A DNA stretch of 64,000 nt from a virus. Of this stretch, positions 32,090-40,249 are shown piece by piece. A program made the translations under genes and the position numbers. The number at the start of each line of letters is the position of its first letter. Within the stretch, counting starts at the first letter, position 1. A model generated the notes under the pieces. It was not told where the DNA came from and made no database searches. It saw only the letters and a program-made list of their open reading frames with translations. The stretch spans positions 1 to 64,000 of the IMG/VR virus record IMGVR_UViG_3300035698_004752; one strand, given 5' to 3'.

Positions 32090-34303
32090 ATGCAAACAAA
32101 AACGTTTGTCGACACCAGAGAACTTATGTCTGAAGCAAAGTTTTTCGACGGTTATTCAAGATTCGACGATGAATTAGAACGATATGAAATGTGGGATGAG
32201 TCGGTAGACCGCGTCATGCAAATGCATAGAGAATATTATCCTAATCAAAATAATTCACTAGAAGTTTTCCTACAGGAAGCGACAGTGGCTTATAAAGAAC
32301 AAAGAGTACTCGGTGCTCAAAGAGCCCTCCAGTTTGGCGGAGCGCAAATTCTCAAACACCAAATGAAGATGTACAACTGCACCAGTTCTTATGCTGATCG
32401 TGCAGAATTTTTTGGGGAAATCTTTTATATACTTCTTTGTGGTGCTGGAGCAGGATTTTCCGTTCAGACACATCACATTGCAAGATTACCAAAAATTGCA
32501 CCAAGAACAAAAATGGCTAAGATCCATGTTATCAGTGATGATATTGAAGGATGGGCGGAGGCAGTTGATGTTCTCATGTCATCTTATTTTGTAGGTGGCG
32601 GCAAACATCCAGATTTTGAAGGACGCCGTGTATTCTTCGACACCACAAATATTAGACCAAAAGGCGCAGAAATTTCCGGTGGGTTCAAAGCACCAGGACC
32701 GGATGGTCTACGTTTAGCCCTTGATAGGATTGAGCACTTAATTCAAAGACTCATTCTTGCGGGAGAAACCATTCTTAAATCCGTAGACGTATATGACATT
32801 GTGATGCACATTGCAGACGCAGTTCTTTCTGGCGGCGTTCGTCGTTCAGCAACTATCTGCTTGTTCTCTGCTGGTGATATTCTAATGATGAAAGCTAAAA
32901 CTGGTAATTGGCTTATCGAACACCCGCATCGCGCGCGATCAAATAACTCTGCTGTCATTGTTCGATCCGAAACGACATTTGAACAATTTAAAGAAATTAT
33001 GAAAAATGTTAGAGAATTCGGCGAACCGGGATTTGTGTTTGTAGACTCAACAGAACATTCAACTAATCCATGCGTTGAGATTGGTATGTTCCCTCAGATT
33101 GATGGTGAATCTGGTTGGCAAGGGTGTAATCTTACAGAAATCAATGGTGGTCTATGTAACACCGAAGAAGACTTCTATAAGGCTTGTAGAGCAAGCGCAA
33201 TTCTAGGTACTCTTCAAGCTGGATATACAGATTTCAAATTTCTTACACCCACTACAAGAGAGATCTTTGAACGCGAGGCACTTATTGGTTGCTCGATCAC
33301 AGGTTGGATGAATAATCCAAAAGTTCTATTCGATAAAAATGTACTTCGTAAGGGTGCAAGAATTATTAAAGCTGTTAATAAAGAAATTGCAGCACTTATA
33401 GGAATCAATCCAGCAGCAAGAACAACATGCGTTAAGCCTTCAGGTAATGCATCTGTTCTACTAAAAACTGCATCAGGTATTCACGCAGAACATTCTGCAA
33501 GATATATCCGTAACGTTACCCTTACAAAAGATTCTGAAGTCACTCAGGCTATCATGAAATCAAATCCGTATATGGTTGAGGATTCAGTTTCCTCAGCACT
33601 GGGCACGGATGTTATTGTTTCTTTCCCAATTATACCAAATAAAGGCTCAGTTTACAAAGACGATTTGCTTGGTGTAGATCACCTTGAAAAGGTTAAATTG
33701 GTCCAGAAATACTGGGTAGAAGAAGGTACTAATCCTGAACTTTGCGCAGATCCGGGTATACGTCATAATGTTTCCAATACCATCATCGTTGATGATTGGG
33801 ACGCAGTAGAGAAATACGTATTTCAGAACAGAAACCATTTTGCTGGTATTTCGTTCATGGCTCAATATGGCGATAAGGCATTTAACCAAGCTCCAAATAC
33901 AGAGGTAATTTCTGCCAAGGAAATGCTCAAAAGATATGGGGAGGGGTCTATTTTCGCTTCAGGTCTAATTGTAGATGGTCTAAATGCATTCGATAATCTC
34001 TGGGTCGCGTGTTCAACTGCTCAGGGTAATGGTCAAGATCTAGATCTTGAAAGTACTACGAATGCTCTTAAAAGAGATTGGGTACGTAGGTTTGGTAACT
34101 TCGCGATTAACTACCTTGGTGGAGACGAAAAAGAGGCAGAAATGTGTCTTAAGGATGTATATCTTCTACATAAATGGAATAAAATACAAACTAACTTTGT
34201 CCCGGTTAATTGGGCTGAAGATTTGACCGAAAAAAGATTCATAGATATTGATACACTAGGCGCGATTGCTTGCGCTGGCGGTGCATGTGAAATAGATTTT
34301 TAG
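32090..34303 (+). CDS. nrdJ: adenosylcobalamin-dependent (class II) ribonucleoside-triphosphate reductase
   Basis: The 737 aa length and motif order match monomeric class II reductases of the Lactobacillus leichmannii type (739 aa). It has the finger-loop catalytic motif NPCVEIGM, SGGVRRSATICLF, GCNLTEING and a C-terminal redox pair in ACAGGACEIDF. It makes dNTPs using B12 instead of an iron or oxygen radical subunit, so no nrdB partner is needed. It implies a B12-containing host. An AAAGGAA ribosome site precedes the ATG. Confidence 0.93.
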   Translation: MQTKTFVDTRELMSEAKFFDGYSRFDDELERYEMWDESVDRVMQMHREYYPNQNNSLEVFLQEATVAYKEQRVLGAQRALQFGGAQILKHQMKMYNCTSSYADRAEFFGEIFYILLCGAGAGFSVQTHHIARLPKIAPRTKMAKIHVISDDIEGWAEAVDVLMSSYFVGGGKHPDFEGRRVFFDTTNIRPKGAEISGGFKAPGPDGLRLALDRIEHLIQRLILAGETILKSVDVYDIVMHIADAVLSGGVRRSATICLFSAGDILMMKAKTGNWLIEHPHRARSNNSAVIVRSETTFEQFKEIMKNVREFGEPGFVFVDSTEHSTNPCVEIGMFPQIDGESGWQGCNLTEINGGLCNTEEDFYKACRASAILGTLQAGYTDFKFLTPTTREIFEREALIGCSITGWMNNPKVLFDKNVLRKGARIIKAVNKEIAALIGINPAARTTCVKPSGNASVLLKTASGIHAEHSARYIRNVTLTKDSEVTQAIMKSNPYMVEDSVSSALGTDVIVSFPIIPNKGSVYKDDLLGVDHLEKVKLVQKYWVEEGTNPELCADPGIRHNVSNTIIVDDWDAVEKYVFQNRNHFAGISFMAQYGDKAFNQAPNTEVISAKEMLKRYGEGSIFASGLIVDGLNAFDNLWVACSTAQGNGQDLDLESTTNALKRDWVRRFGNFAINYLGGDEKEAEMCLKDVYLLHKWNKIQTNFVPVNWAEDLTEKRFIDIDTLGAIACAGGACEIDF

Positions 34304-34311
34304 GAACAAAT

Positions 34312-34452
34312 ATGTTAATATTTCAAGTAGAATGTGAGTGTACAGAAGAGAAAATAATCATTCATCTTGGTGATGATGATTTAGAACCCGAATTTTGTCC
34401 ACTATGCGCTTTAGAAATAAATGCAGAACTTATCGAATCTTCTGACGAGTAA
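34312..34452 (+). CDS. small zinc-ribbon-like protein (46 aa)
   Basis: Frame ATG 34312 to TAA 34450-34452. MLIFQVECECTEEKI...EFCPLCALEI has CxC and CxxC pairs that could hold one zinc. It starts 8 nt after the reductase and might be its redox or regulatory partner (inference). Confidence 0.6.
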   Translation: MLIFQVECECTEEKIIIHLGDDDLEPEFCPLCALEINAELIESSDE

Positions 34453-34504
34453 CGTTGCCCATATATAGCATTGTAAGCTATAAGGTAACAAGAAAGCAAC
34501 GTTA
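34450..34504 (+). promoter_or_regulatory. nested hairpin occluding the start of the GIY-YIG gene
   Basis: TAACGTTGC (34450-34458) pairs perfectly with GCAACGTTA (34496-34504), whose last base is the A of the ATG. Inside lies TATAGC/GCTATA. Folding would bury the start codon region, similar in idea to translational control of homing endonuclease genes in T4. Confidence 0.65.
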
Positions 34505-34929
34505 TGTGGATTTATGAAGATAAAGAATTTAAGCCAACCGAGGACTTATTGAAGTCTTTGGTTGGTTTTGTGTATGAAGTGAAGGATCTTGAAAACGGCA
34601 TGAAATATGTCGGTAAGAAAAGATTTTGGTCACATAAAAGACTCCCTCCCTTAAAAGGTATGAAAAGAAAACGCCTCAAGATCACAGAATCTGATTGGCA
34701 AAAATATCACGGGTCAAGCGAACTCGTTAAGTCGATATTAAAGGAACATGGTGAATCCAGATTCAGCCGCGAGATCCTTAGATTGTGTACTTCGAAGGGT
34801 GAGATGAATTACTATGAAATGAAGGTACAGGTTGAGAGAGATGTACTTCTAAAACCAAATGAATACTATAATGCCTTCGTTGGGGGTAAGATTCATCGGA
34901 TGCATTTGTCTCATTTATTCTTAGACTAG
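34504..34929 (+). CDS. GIY-YIG nuclease-like protein
   Basis: The 141 aa product shows GFVYEVKDLENGMKYVGKKRF in the GIY...YIG position, WQKYHGSS, a central ILKEHGESRFSREIL (Arg-containing helix), and NEYYNAFVGG with the Asn/Glu region. The length suits a free-standing domain. It may be a homing or repair-type nuclease. Confidence 0.75.
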   Translation: MWIYEDKEFKPTEDLLKSLVGFVYEVKDLENGMKYVGKKRFWSHKRLPPLKGMKRKRLKITESDWQKYHGSSELVKSILKEHGESRFSREILRLCTSKGEMNYYEMKVQVERDVLLKPNEYYNAFVGGKIHRMHLSHLFLD

Positions 34930-34960
34930 GGTTTACGTCTCGGTTAAACTGTGATATAAT
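34929..34960 (+). promoter_or_regulatory. class A promoter with consensus TATAAT
   Basis: GGG-TTTACG, 17 bp, TATAAT, 18 bp before ATG 34979. Confidence 0.8.
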
Positions 34961-34978
34961 ACGTTTAAGGAGAACAAA

Positions 34979-35428
34979 ATGACAGATCCATTATTCGACG
35001 ATATGATTACCAGTTTTAGTGGAGATTATAGATTTTTATCTAATTTCTGTCCTGCCCAGGTTTACTTTGATGAAATCCATTTCAGTTCTGTAGAACATGC
35101 TTATGTCGCATCAAAAACTTTAGACCCCTCTGAACGAATTAAAATTTCCCTTATAGACTCACCCGGACAAGCAAAAAGATATGGTAGAAAATTAGAATTA
35201 CGTTCTGATTGGGATTTTGTAAAACATAGCTTTATGAAAGATTTTGTACGTCAAAAATTTCTTGACACCGGACTTTTAATGATGCTGCTTGAAACTGGCG
35301 ATAGAGAATTAATCGAAGGAAATACTTGGGGCGATACCTACTGGGGTCAATCCCCAGTTGGCGTTGGCGAAAATAATCTTGGTAAAATTCTCATGAATAT
35401 AAGAGGACGATGGAATGAGCGATTCTGA
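34979..35428 (+). CDS. NADAR-family (YbiA-like) protein
   Basis: The 149 aa product matches NADAR: YRFLSNFCPAQVYFD, FSSVEHAYVASKT, GNTWGDTYWG and LGKILMNIR. Some family members act as N-glycosidases, and NADAR antitoxins of DarT1 systems remove ADP-ribose from guanine in DNA. A phage copy could undo such DNA ADP-ribosylation or process NAD-derived metabolites (inference). Confidence 0.88.
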   Translation: MTDPLFDDMITSFSGDYRFLSNFCPAQVYFDEIHFSSVEHAYVASKTLDPSERIKISLIDSPGQAKRYGRKLELRSDWDFVKHSFMKDFVRQKFLDTGLLMMLLETGDRELIEGNTWGDTYWGQSPVGVGENNLGKILMNIRGRWNERF

Positions 35429-35597
35429 TACAATGATGAAGGAAGAACGAGATTTCTTCCCATTAGTTATTTTTGTGAGAATGGGTGGTTACCTTAGACC
35501 CTATATCAAAAGAATGTATTTAGACGAAAGACATAAGTGGAAACCCTCTGATGCCAAACTGGTAGCAGACTTTGTAAATTATGAAAGCATTAGATGA
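35415..35597 (+). CDS. hypothetical protein (60 aa)
   Basis: A short basic protein overlapping NADAR by 14 nt and rnh by 4 nt. No motif is recognised. Confidence 0.55.
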   Translation: MSDSDTMMKEERDFFPLVIFVRMGGYLRPYIKRMYLDERHKWKPSDAKLVADFVNYESIR

Positions 35598-36466
35598 TTT
35601 TAATCGACTTTAATAGCGTAGCAATTAATGTAATTACTGCGGCAAAAATACCCATTCAAGAAGACCTAATGCGTCATCTAATTCTAGACACATTACGTCG
35701 TCATAGATCCAAATACACATCAAAATATGGTGAACTTGTAATTTGTTGCGATGCGAGAGCTAACTGGCGCAGAGAGAAATTCCCGGAATATAAGGGAAAA
35801 CGAAAAGAAAATAGAGATAAACACCCGATGGATTGGGATTCTCTGTGGAAAATTCTAGAACAACTTTTAGTAGAAATTGAAGAAAACTTCCCTTATAAAA
35901 TAATTCGAGTTCATTCGGCAGAAGCTGATGACGTTATTGGTGAGTTGGCTAGATACACACAAGAATTCGGTCAATGGGAAGATATTATGATTATCTCCGC
36001 TGATAAAGATTTCGCCCAGCTACAGAAGTTTAAAAATGTAGCTCAATACTCCCCAATGGCAAAGGGTCTCGTTAAAGAAAAAGATCCTCATAAATTCTTA
36101 TTCGAGCACGTACTAAGAGGTGACACTGGCGACGGCGTTCCTAATTTCTTATCCCCCGATCGTTGCTTCATTGATGGTATTAGACAAACAACCCTATACC
36201 AGAAACGTGTAGATGCTATCATGGGAGCGTGTAAGTATCGAGATACTGATGCTCTGAAAGAACATTTAACCGAGGAAGAATTACGAAATTACTTTAGAAA
36301 TCGCACAATGATCGATTTAGACGAGACACCCGAGTCTCTAAAAAAAGAAATTATAAATACATTCGAGAGCAAAGATCCCTCAAAAAATAAAAGAAAGGTG
36401 TTTGGTTATCTTATCAAACATCGCTGCAATAAATTATTAGAAAACGTACAGGAGTTTACAGTATAA
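35594..36466 (+). CDS. rnh: RNase H / 5'-3' exonuclease (T4 Rnh type, FEN family)
   Basis: The 290 aa protein has a FEN-family acidic core: MILIDFNSV, VICCDARANWRREKFPEYKGKR, SAEADDVIGELA, ISADKDFAQL and RGDTGDGVPN. It removes RNA primers from lagging-strand fragments. Length is close to T4 Rnh (305 aa). It shares 1 nt with the next gene. Confidence 0.92.
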   Translation: MILIDFNSVAINVITAAKIPIQEDLMRHLILDTLRRHRSKYTSKYGELVICCDARANWRREKFPEYKGKRKENRDKHPMDWDSLWKILEQLLVEIEENFPYKIIRVHSAEADDVIGELARYTQEFGQWEDIMIISADKDFAQLQKFKNVAQYSPMAKGLVKEKDPHKFLFEHVLRGDTGDGVPNFLSPDRCFIDGIRQTTLYQKRVDAIMGACKYRDTDALKEHLTEEELRNYFRNRTMIDLDETPESLKKEIINTFESKDPSKNKRKVFGYLIKHRCNKLLENVQEFTV

Positions 36467-36882
36467 TGACATTATTTGTCCACGAAGTATTGACTAAGGT
36501 TAATGCAAAAAGAAACAAACAAGACAAGATCGACCTTTTACAGTCAAATGAATCTTGGGTATTAAAAGACGTATTACGTGGTACCTATGACGAATCAGTT
36601 GTCTGGTCACTACCGAAAGGTAATGTACCTTATAATCCGTCAAAAGATTTTAATGCTCCGCTATTGCTTAGTAAAGAGCATAAGAATTTCCACTATTTCG
36701 CGGACATCCCTAGAAATAAAGATATGAATCCGGTTAAAAGAGAGCATATGTTCTTGCGAATTCTTGAAGGAGTTCATCCGGACGATGCAACCCTATTGGT
36801 TAATATGATTAATAAAAAGCCTTTTGATGGCGTAACCAAAAAAGTAGTAGAAGAGGCTTTCCCGGGTTTAATTTTAAGATAG
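36466..36882 (+). CDS. conserved T4-like phage hypothetical protein following rnh
   Basis: The 138 aa protein begins MTLFVHEVLTKVNAKRNKQDKI and includes LKDVLRGTYDESVVW. I associate this type with a conserved small protein of marine T4-like phages (DUF6433-like, from memory). Coupling to rnh hints at a replication role. Confidence 0.65.
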   Translation: MTLFVHEVLTKVNAKRNKQDKIDLLQSNESWVLKDVLRGTYDESVVWSLPKGNVPYNPSKDFNAPLLLSKEHKNFHYFADIPRNKDMNPVKREHMFLRILEGVHPDDATLLVNMINKKPFDGVTKKVVEEAFPGLILR

Positions 36883-36926
36883 GGGGTTTAAATTCTAAAA
36901 ATAACCCTTACTTATATACTATCAAA
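36882..36926 (+). promoter_or_regulatory. class B promoter
   Basis: GGGGGTTTAAAT, 8 bp, AACCCTTACTTATATACTATC, starting at the stop of the previous gene. Confidence 0.8.
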
Positions 36927-36947
36927 GAAACAAATAAAGGGTTAAAA

Positions 36948-37385
36948 ATGGCAAATCTCGATCTAATTTCAGACCTTCATAAAGATGTTTATGGCTATCG
37001 CCCACGTGGTACTTTGGCAGAAGACATCAACCAATTACCTCAAAAAGCTTTTGAAATATATTTTCAGGATTTGGTCGATGAACTACAACTTGTTGTTGCT
37101 CGCGATCAGCGCCAAGAAGCTAAGGCTCTAAAAGATTATATGCAGCGTCTAGTAAGCATGATGCGTGATTATAAAATCACTATGCACCGCGCGCTAGTTT
37201 GGGATGCAGATGGATTTGGATTTCCTGATGAAGCCGATGAAGGATTTGATCTTCAAGGATTTGAACATTATCTTTGGAAACAAGGAATTGCTTATAAAGA
37301 ATGGCCAACTTTTGTTTCAGTAATGAAGCAGGAAATGGATGTAACAATCGAGGAATTGGATGCCAGAATACACAATGAAAAATAA
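36948..37385 (+). CDS. hypothetical protein (145 aa)
   Basis: A helix-rich protein (LPQKAFEIYFQDLVDELQLV; KALKDYMQRLVSMMRDYK). No family is recognised. It overlaps the next gene by 26 nt. Confidence 0.65.
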   Translation: MANLDLISDLHKDVYGYRPRGTLAEDINQLPQKAFEIYFQDLVDELQLVVARDQRQEAKALKDYMQRLVSMMRDYKITMHRALVWDADGFGFPDEADEGFDLQGFEHYLWKQGIAYKEWPTFVSVMKQEMDVTIEELDARIHNEK

Positions 37386-37590
37386 GAAAACTGGGGAGGT
37401 CAAAAAAATGATCCTCTCCTTTTCTGAAAGGGATGAATTTCTTAAAGATAAGAATTGGTCCCAACCCCCTTCAACACCTTTAATAGTTTCCGGCGTAAAA
37501 TCTGCAATGAGATTGTCAGATGATGGTTGGAAAGAAAATATGAGACGCATTAAAAAAAATGCAGGACCCGGTAATAAGATAGAACTTTAA
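37360..37590 (+). CDS. FmdB-like small phage protein lacking the zinc cysteines
   Basis: The 76 aa protein begins MPEYTMKNKKTGEVKKMILS, as small T4-like phage proteins related to the FmdB family do, but has no cysteines. PSTPLIVSGV and DGWKENMRRIKK complete the pattern. Function unknown. Confidence 0.65.
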   Translation: MPEYTMKNKKTGEVKKMILSFSERDEFLKDKNWSQPPSTPLIVSGVKSAMRLSDDGWKENMRRIKKNAGPGNKIEL

Positions 37591-37599
37591 TATAAATAC
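37591..37599 (+). promoter_or_regulatory. T4-late-type promoter motif TATAAATAC
   Basis: TATAAATAC 31 bp before the endolysin ATG, consistent with late lysis-gene expression. Confidence 0.5.
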
Positions 37600-37629
37600 T
37601 CCTGATGATAGTTATCACAGGAGAATATT

Positions 37630-38082
37630 ATGTCATTCAAATTATCGAACAGGTCTCTAGGTAGACTTGAAGGAATTAACCCAAAACTACAAGTAGTTAC
37701 TAAAAGAGCAATTGAGCTCACGAAAGTAGATTTCGGCGTTACGTGCGGTCTAAGAACATTGGCAGAGCAAAAAGCTCTTAAAGCAGCTGGTGCTACTCAG
37801 ACACTAAAATCAAAACATTTAGATGGTAATGCAGTTGATGTTGTTGCCTATATTGGATCCCGTATTAGCTGGGAGCTAAATCTGTATGATGATATTGCTG
37901 AAGCATTTAAAATGGCTGCCAAAGAAAATCATGTAAAACTCCGTTGGGGTGGCGCGTGGTCAGTACCAGACATTAGAGTCTGGAATAAATCTATGGAAGC
38001 AGCAATGAATTCTTACATAGATCTACGTAGAAGTGAAGGTCGAAAACCGTTTATTGATGGTCCTCATTTCGAATTGAATTAG
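37630..38082 (+). CDS. endolysin, M15 L-alanyl-D-glutamate peptidase-like
   Basis: The 150 aa protein has the VanY/M15 pattern: CGLRTLAEQKAL, SKHLDGNAVDVVAY (zinc-binding HxxxxxxxD) and DGPHFEL (zinc His). It cuts the peptide of peptidoglycan. It has no signal peptide, so it would need a holin or another export path. Confidence 0.9.
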   Translation: MSFKLSNRSLGRLEGINPKLQVVTKRAIELTKVDFGVTCGLRTLAEQKALKAAGATQTLKSKHLDGNAVDVVAYIGSRISWELNLYDDIAEAFKMAAKENHVKLRWGGAWSVPDIRVWNKSMEAAMNSYIDLRRSEGRKPFIDGPHFELN

Positions 38083-38115
38083 GGGGTTTACTTCTACACA
38101 TAAATTAGGTATAAT
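38082..38115 (+). promoter_or_regulatory. class A promoter with TATAAT
   Basis: GGGGG-TTTACT, 17 bp, TATAAT, beginning at the end of the endolysin gene. Confidence 0.8.
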
Positions 38116-38140
38116 TCATATAATAAAAGGGAATTTAGAG

Positions 38141-38290
38141 ATGACAAAATATACTCGTCATGATGAACGCAACCCTAAAGAGGATCGACATAAAGCTCTT
38201 TCTCAGGATAAACCATTTCCTAAGATCAAGTTTGACTCCGATCACTCGTTAACAAAATATCCAATTGATACGGATATAAAAGAAGAGTAA
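38141..38290 (+). CDS. small hypothetical protein (49 aa)
   Basis: Frame ATG 38141 to TAA 38288-38290. Polar and Lys/Asp-rich (MTKYTRHDERNPKEDRHKAL), probably disordered. An AAGGGAA ribosome site precedes it. Confidence 0.55.
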   Translation: MTKYTRHDERNPKEDRHKALSQDKPFPKIKFDSDHSLTKYPIDTDIKEE

Positions 38291-38293
38291 AAT

Positions 38294-38887
38294 ATGAATC
38301 TAGATAATGATAAAGTGATTTTAGTTGATTGTGATGGTGTGCTCCTTAACTGGGAGTATGCCTTCACTACATGGCTTCAACGCCATGGATATGAAAAAGC
38401 AGTAGACGATAAAGGTCTCTACTACAAAATTTCCGAGCAATTCGGGATATCTGATGATGAAGCAAATGCCTTAATCAAGACCTTTAATGAATCCAGTTCA
38501 ATTGGATTTCTCCCACCCCTTAGAGATGCAATGTACTATGTGGATAAACTCCACAGAGAACATGGATATGTATTCCATGCACTTACAGCACTCTCAACAG
38601 AACCTTCAGCTCAAGAACTTAGACGCCAGAACTTATATAAGTTGTTTGGTGAGTCTACTTTTGAGAAAATTGCTTTTGTTGGAACAGGTGCGGGAAAAAC
38701 CGAAATACTTGAACCATACAGAAATAGTGGTTATCTCTGGGTTGAAGATCATGTTGGTAATGCGTTTGCAGGTCGAGCTATAGGTCTAGACTCGGTTCTT
38801 ATGGAACACGGTTTTAATATGAACGATAAGAACTTTTTGCTCATGAAGAACTGGAAAGAAATTTATAATTATATTATAGGTGAATAA
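38294..38887 (+). CDS. HAD-superfamily hydrolase (nucleotidase-like)
   Basis: The 197 aa protein has HAD motif I VDCDGVLLNW, a helical cap, FHALTALSTE (motif II) and YLWVEDHVGNAFAG (motif IV acidic residues). Such enzymes dephosphorylate nucleotides or sugars. A 5'(3')-deoxynucleotidase role is possible. Confidence 0.82.
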   Translation: MNLDNDKVILVDCDGVLLNWEYAFTTWLQRHGYEKAVDDKGLYYKISEQFGISDDEANALIKTFNESSSIGFLPPLRDAMYYVDKLHREHGYVFHALTALSTEPSAQELRRQNLYKLFGESTFEKIAFVGTGAGKTEILEPYRNSGYLWVEDHVGNAFAGRAIGLDSVLMEHGFNMNDKNFLLMKNWKEIYNYIIGE

Positions 38888-38888
38888 A

Positions 38889-39131
38889 ATGAGTACAAAG
38901 ACTATTTACCCCTCGTGTAAGACGTGTTACAATTGTTTTGAAGTGAAATCTAAAGATGGTTACGGCCGTCCTGAATCAATATTTGAGTGTAGAAAAAACG
39001 CACCGGTCCTTGACAAAGACAGATATGCACGTTGGCCACATCTCGCGAGAATAGGAGCATTTAGCCCTGCGTCAGAGGCTTTTATAAATTTGTGGTGTGC
39101 TGAATGGAAAGAAGGTAGATCTAATGTTTAA
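38889..39131 (+). CDS. Cys-rich zinc-binding-like protein
   Basis: ATG 38889 is taken as the start (80 aa). CKTCYNCFEV, later FECRKN and LWCAEW give at least five cysteines suitable for zinc. No family assigned. It overlaps the next gene by 8 nt. Confidence 0.65.
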   Translation: MSTKTIYPSCKTCYNCFEVKSKDGYGRPESIFECRKNAPVLDKDRYARWPHLARIGAFSPASEAFINLWCAEWKEGRSNV

Positions 39132-39375
39132 AGGTACACTTGAAGACAGAAAAGAAAAGGTGTTTGCTTTCCCAAAAATTATGATAATGCCTAGACCCGA
39201 TAACGGTAATCCTATGAGATATTTTTTAATGTTCTCAGAAGATCGAGGCGTACTTCTCTTAGATCATTTAAGATCGTTTAGCCCAGGATTAATGGAAGAT
39301 ATACCAAAAAGATCGTGGTTAACTATGAAAGAAGTTGATCATCCAGTAACTATCACCTTCCAAAATACCGAATAA
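39124..39375 (+). CDS. hypothetical protein (83 aa)
   Basis: ATG 39124 follows GAAGG and gives a short overlap. MFKGTLEDRKEKVFAFPKIM. Beta-rich, no motif. Confidence 0.6.
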   Translation: MFKGTLEDRKEKVFAFPKIMIMPRPDNGNPMRYFLMFSEDRGVLLLDHLRSFSPGLMEDIPKRSWLTMKEVDHPVTITFQNTE

Positions 39376-39381
39376 AAATTT

Positions 39382-39390
39382 TATAAATAG
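39382..39390 (+). promoter_or_regulatory. T4-late-type promoter motif TATAAATAG
   Basis: TATAAATAG only 10 bp before ATG 39400. Confidence 0.45.
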
Positions 39391-39399
39391 AGTAGTAAT

Positions 39400-39630
39400 A
39401 TGAAAACAGCTGAAGTATTAAATCTCAGATATGAATGGGAAGAAATCGTTCGAAAGAATTACGTTCTCCCAAAAACTCGTAAGCATGGAACCATAGAAAA
39501 CCTAAAGCATTTCATAAAGCATGGAGCACAAAAAAATCGCTTCAGAAACAATTTTAAAAGAGCTATAGAATTAGCCGAAAAAATCGTAGGAGAGTCTAAT
39601 GGCCCACGCAAATCCGGAACTGGATTATGA
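39400..39630 (+). CDS. small basic hypothetical protein (76 aa)
   Basis: Helical and basic (HGTIENLKHFIKHGAQKNRFRNNFKRAIELAEKI). It overlaps the membrane-protein gene by 32 nt. Confidence 0.6.
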   Translation: MKTAEVLNLRYEWEEIVRKNYVLPKTRKHGTIENLKHFIKHGAQKNRFRNNFKRAIELAEKIVGESNGPRKSGTGL

Positions 39631-39898
39631 TCACTCTGGGGAAGTGAGTGAGGAAGAAATCTTGAAAGCAGAGATGATTAAAGAAATTGAGCTTCGAGAA
39701 GAAAAAGCCGAAGCGCATAAGAAATTAGCTTGGACGGCAATGTTTGCCATTCTTATTTTCACTGGTTTTATTATGTCTCCGATTATACCCGATTCTAGAG
39801 TAGAATTACTCTCCGACGTCTCTGCTATGTTCTTTGTCGCACAGGGTACAATAGTAACAGCTTACTTCGGATTTACCACTTGGATGTCTAAAAAATAA
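39599..39898 (+). CDS. membrane protein with EF-hand-like loop
   Basis: The 99 aa protein starts with DYDHSGEVSEEEI, which matches an EF-hand calcium loop (DxDxSGxxxxxE). A coiled segment and two membrane helices follow (AMFAILIFTGFIMSPII and AMFFVAQGTIVTAYFGF). Similar two-helix proteins occur in marine T4-like phages (from memory). A holin or membrane-sensor role is possible. Confidence 0.65.
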   Translation: MAHANPELDYDHSGEVSEEEILKAEMIKEIELREEKAEAHKKLAWTAMFAILIFTGFIMSPIIPDSRVELLSDVSAMFFVAQGTIVTAYFGFTTWMSKK

Positions 39899-39913
39899 AC
39901 TGAAAGTTATATC

Positions 39914-40249
39914 ATGAAAGATGTTGATCAAATAATTAATGAGATGTATGAGGAGTATTTAAAAAGTGATCCTGATATTAAAGAAAAATTTAAGAACACT
40001 AAGAAAAAAGATCTTATTGAATTCCATCATCAATTAGGTAGACATATACGAAATAAATATAAATTGTGGGAATTGAAATGGGAACCAGAGATTGATAAAC
40101 GTGGGGTAGATATGAGCCCATATCATCCTGACGAAGTTTCTATGACTATTATTGAAAAGGTGTGGGAAAAAGCACAAAACGAAGAACCCAAAAAACGGAA
40201 CCCGCGATTTTTAGATCGCTATATAAGACTTTGGAAGCAATCAATATGA
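39914..40249 (+). CDS. hypothetical protein (111 aa)
   Basis: A charged helical protein without a known motif. It overlaps the first glycosyltransferase by 4 nt (ATGA), so it may be co-translated with the sugar cluster. Confidence 0.6.
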   Translation: MKDVDQIINEMYEEYLKSDPDIKEKFKNTKKKDLIEFHHQLGRHIRNKYKLWELKWEPEIDKRGVDMSPYHPDEVSMTIIEKVWEKAQNEEPKKRNPRFLDRYIRLWKQSI

